Source: JBGPLH01 sp041486365 [NCBI: Thermodesulfobacteriota bacterium] (GTDB lineage Bacteria; JAUYMQ01). Taken from it: a DNA stretch of 5,956 bases. The DNA lies in assembly GCA_041486365.1 (NCBI GenBank), contig JBGPLH010000212.1, positions 1 to 5,956 of the forward strand, written 5' to 3'. Each line of letters opens with the position of its first letter. Within the stretch, counting starts at the first letter, position 1. Positions 4,507-5,956 of the stretch are shown here, one piece after another. The notes below the pieces were generated by a model. The model did no database searches and had not been told where the DNA came from. It saw only the letters and a program-made list of their open reading frames with translations. Position numbers and translations under genes: made by a program.

Positions 4507-5609
4507 GAGAGACCTTCCTCCTCTTTCGCCGCGGCGGCGCCCGCCGGGGCTGTTTCGCGAACCCGGAAGTACAGCCGCCCGTCCTCGAAAAGGCGTTCGA
4601 TCTTCCCCTCCTCCTCGAGCACCTCGAGATGGCCCACCACCTCGGAGACCGAGAGGAACAGCTCCATGCGCTCGCGATCGGGGAAGAGCTGGCGGCTCAG
4701 CTCGTATACCGTGGCCTCGCCGCCCAGCAGGGCCCGAAGAATCTTGTGGCTGCGGATCGTGTGGAACCGGTGGAGCTGGTCGATGAGCCGCCGGTGATCG
4801 GAGATCGGATCGTCGTGACCCGGGAGCACCGTGTCGAGATCCATCGCCCGCGTGCGAGCAAGCGACTCGAGGTAATGGACGAGGCTCCGGAACTTCCCTT
4901 CCCAGGGACGCTCCTCGGCCCCCTCCACGCCGAGCTCGAGCACCGGGTTCGGCGAGATCTTCGGCAGGAGGTGATCGCCCGAGAAGAGGATCCGATGTTC
5001 GGGGAGGTGGAAGCAGACGCAGCCGGGCGTGTGCCCGGGGCAGGCGACGACTTCGAGCGAGAAGGGGCCGAGGTCGAATCGATCGCCCTCGTGGAGGATC
5101 TCCACGGAATCCACCGGTTTCTGGACCCGGAGCGCCGTATCGGCGATCTGGTGCATGAAGTCGATGAAGGCCTCCGGCATCCCGAGGATCCGGTAGTACG
5201 CGCCGTAGCGCTCCTGGGCCCAGCGCGCGGCGGCGACGGGGATCTCGGTGATCTTCCGGACGTCCCCCTCGTGGATGTAGACGCGCGCGCCCGAGCGGTT
5301 CTGGATGGCCCGGGCCAGGCCGGCGTGATCGGGATGGCCGTGGGTGATCAGGATGCGCCGGATGTCCTCGACCCGATGGCCCAGCTCCGCCATCCGCGCC
5401 TGGAACGCGCCCCAGGCGGGACGAAACCCCGTTCCGGTGTCGATGACCGTGAGCTCGTCGGCCTCGAGGAGCCAGGCGTTCGCCGTCGGCACCTGGGGGA
5501 ATGGCGTCGGCGTCTCGATCCGCCTGATCCCGAGGCGCTCGAGATCGGCCGGCGTGTGCGTCGCATCGCTCATGGCGCGGTTCATGGGGCGGCTCGTGGG
5601 GCGGCTCAT
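4503..5609 (-). CDS. Metallo-beta-lactamase-fold hydrolase with C-terminal winged helix (LACTB2-like)
   Basis: A 368-residue two-metal hydrolase. Metal ligands are all visible: THGHPDH at 89-95 (His90, His92, Asp94, His95), His193 in CPGHTPG, Asp212 in FSGDH and His265 in LPGHDD. Residues about 285-350 form a winged-helix-like domain as in LACTB2-type proteins, followed by an Ala/Glu-rich tail. At 368 residues it is longer than LACTB2 (about 290). A helical insert at about 115-165 lies between the second and third metal motifs and could shape a substrate pocket. The family covers thioesters, glutathione esters, lactones and RNA. Next to two acyl-CoA dehydrogenases, a CoA-thioester or ring-opening hydrolase is plausible but not shown. 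The start at 5609 overlaps the tetR stop by 4 bp. In-frame ATGs at 5585 and 5573 lie within a 12-bp repeat and lack a clear ribosome site. Confidence 0.92.
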   Translation of the reverse strand: MSRPTSRPMNRAMSDATHTPADLERLGIRRIETPTPFPQVPTANAWLLEADELTVIDTGTGFRPAWGAFQARMAELGHRVEDIRRILITHGHPDHAGLARAIQNRSGARVYIHEGDVRKITEIPVAAARWAQERYGAYYRILGMPEAFIDFMHQIADTALRVQKPVDSVEILHEGDRFDLGPFSLEVVACPGHTPGCVCFHLPEHRILFSGDHLLPKISPNPVLELGVEGAEERPWEGKFRSLVHYLESLARTRAMDLDTVLPGHDDPISDHRRLIDQLHRFHTIRSHKILRALLGGEATVYELSRQLFPDRERMELFLSVSEVVGHLEVLEEEGKIERLFEDGRLYFRVRETAPAGAAAAKEEEGLS

Positions 5610-5618
5610 GGGGCACCC
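5571..5618 (-). repeat. 12-bp degenerate tandem repeat across the hydrolase start codon
   Basis: Four 12-bp units begin at 5571, 5583, 5595 and 5607. On the plus strand they read catggcgcggtt, catggggcggct, cgtggggcggct and catggggcaccc. On the coding strand three of the four units end in ATG, giving start candidates at 5609, 5585 and 5573; the other ends in ACG. The translated N-terminus is a four-residue repeat (MSRP, TSRP, MNRA, MSDA). The hydrolase domain proper begins after residue about 20, so the repeat lies in a dispensable leader that also covers the tetR stop codon. Confidence 0.7.
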
Positions 5619-5956
5619 TGGACGCCGCGGGTCTTGCCCGCCAGCGGGAGCAGCTCGCGCACCATGTGCGGCTCGAGGATCGGCGTCACGAATCCGAGCA
5701 ACGTGCTCTCCTTCCAGGTCTCCTCGCCGCCGACCTGTTTCATGAGGGCGAAGACCTGATAGCAGCCGACGATCAGCCAGGTGATCGCGTCGAGATCGAT
5801 ATCGCGCCGCACCATGCCGCGCTCCTGCCCCAGCTCCAGCGCCCGCCGGATGATGGCGGCGGACCGGCGCAGCGCCTCCGAGAGCGCGTCCCGTACTTCC
5901 TTATCGTCCAGCTCCGACGAGACCTGGAAGATCATCCGCGCCGTGCCGCGGTCCTG
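5606..5956 (-). CDS. TetR-family transcriptional regulator, C-terminal part (cut by window edge)
   Basis: The last 116 residues of a protein whose start lies beyond the window; the frame is open through the edge, so the internal ATG at 5935 is not a real start. The visible part is all-helical and matches the ligand-binding C-terminal domain of TetR-type regulators: DALSEALRRSAAIIRRALELG, then RGMVRRDIDLDAITWLIVG, a typical arrangement in TetR proteins of fatty-acid and xenobiotic catabolism. The N-terminal helix-turn-helix is not in the window, so DNA contacts cannot be judged. The 4-bp overlap with the hydrolase gene implies co-transcription. By analogy with FadR/PsrA/KstR-type regulators it would be a repressor released by an acyl-CoA or related ligand; that is inference. 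Confidence 0.8.
   Translation of the reverse strand, partial: QDRGTARMIFQVSSELDDKEVRDALSEALRRSAAIIRRALELGQERGMVRRDIDLDAITWLIVGCYQVFALMKQVGGEETWKESTLLGFVTPILEPHMVRELLPLAGKTRGVQGAP

Noticed and set aside
4507-5616. Apparent 370-residue N-terminal extension of ACAD2
   Set aside because: The extension is an out-of-frame reading of the hydrolase gene and is Arg/Pro/His-rich. ACAD2 begins at 4506 with a strong ribosome site and normal ACAD N-terminal sequence, so this is not a fusion.
5571-5618. CRISPR-like array
   Set aside because: The units are contiguous 12-mers with no spacers and lie in a coding frame; this is a simple tandem repeat.
4629-5759. Plus-strand open frame of 376 codons opposite the hydrolase
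   Set aside because: Antisense shadow of the metallo-beta-lactamase gene, whose metal motifs are all intact on the minus strand.

Overview
The window is G+C-rich (judged by eye, not counted). Every gene I can support firmly lies on the minus strand, so transcription runs from high to low coordinates. The order is: the C-terminal part of a TetR-family regulator (cut by the window edge), a metallo-beta-lactamase-fold hydrolase, two different acyl-CoA dehydrogenase (ACAD) subunits, an exported HtrA/DegP-type serine protease, and the RNA polymerase omega subunit rpoZ followed by a clear intrinsic terminator. Protein style, G+C content and a TetR-controlled acyl-CoA cluster suggest a chromosomal segment of an environmental proteobacterium-like lineage (deltaproteobacterial, Binatota- or Acidobacteria-like). 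The taxon is a guess.

Region 1 (5956 to about 3270) is a tight catabolic operon. The tetR stop overlaps the hydrolase start by 4 bp, and the hydrolase stop overlaps the first ACAD start by 4 bp. A 106-bp spacer then precedes the second ACAD and holds a 15-bp tandem repeat and competing hairpins. Region 2 (3269 to 2058) is the second ACAD, ending in a short hairpin.

Region 3 (about 1993 to 602) is the protease. A good sigma70-like promoter lies inside the 5' end of its longest reading frame. The 17-bp spacer of that promoter is itself a perfect dyad, and the predicted transcript start falls next to an in-frame GTG codon, so a leaderless, operator-controlled mRNA is possible. Region 4 (601 to 220) holds rpoZ, with a CRP-like dyad and a G+C hairpin upstream and an intrinsic terminator downstream. 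Bases 1-219 hold no firm gene. A plus-strand frame is open from the edge to a stop at 201-203 and may be the tail of a convergent gene.

The most interesting result is the ACAD pair. Aligned by eye to medium-chain acyl-CoA dehydrogenase (MCAD), the two subunits are degenerate in complementary ways. ACAD1 keeps the catalytic glutamate and flavin-ring motifs but has lost the RxxFG and GGxG motifs that hold the ADP half of FAD across the dimer interface. ACAD2 keeps those motifs but has Cys in place of the catalytic Glu and has lost the flavin-ring motif. This predicts an obligate heteromeric enzyme with one live and one dead composite site per heterodimer, as in the mycobacterial alpha2beta2 FadE enzymes of steroid side-chain degradation. 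The substrate here is unknown; the neighbouring hydrolase may act on the same acyl-CoA or on a downstream product.
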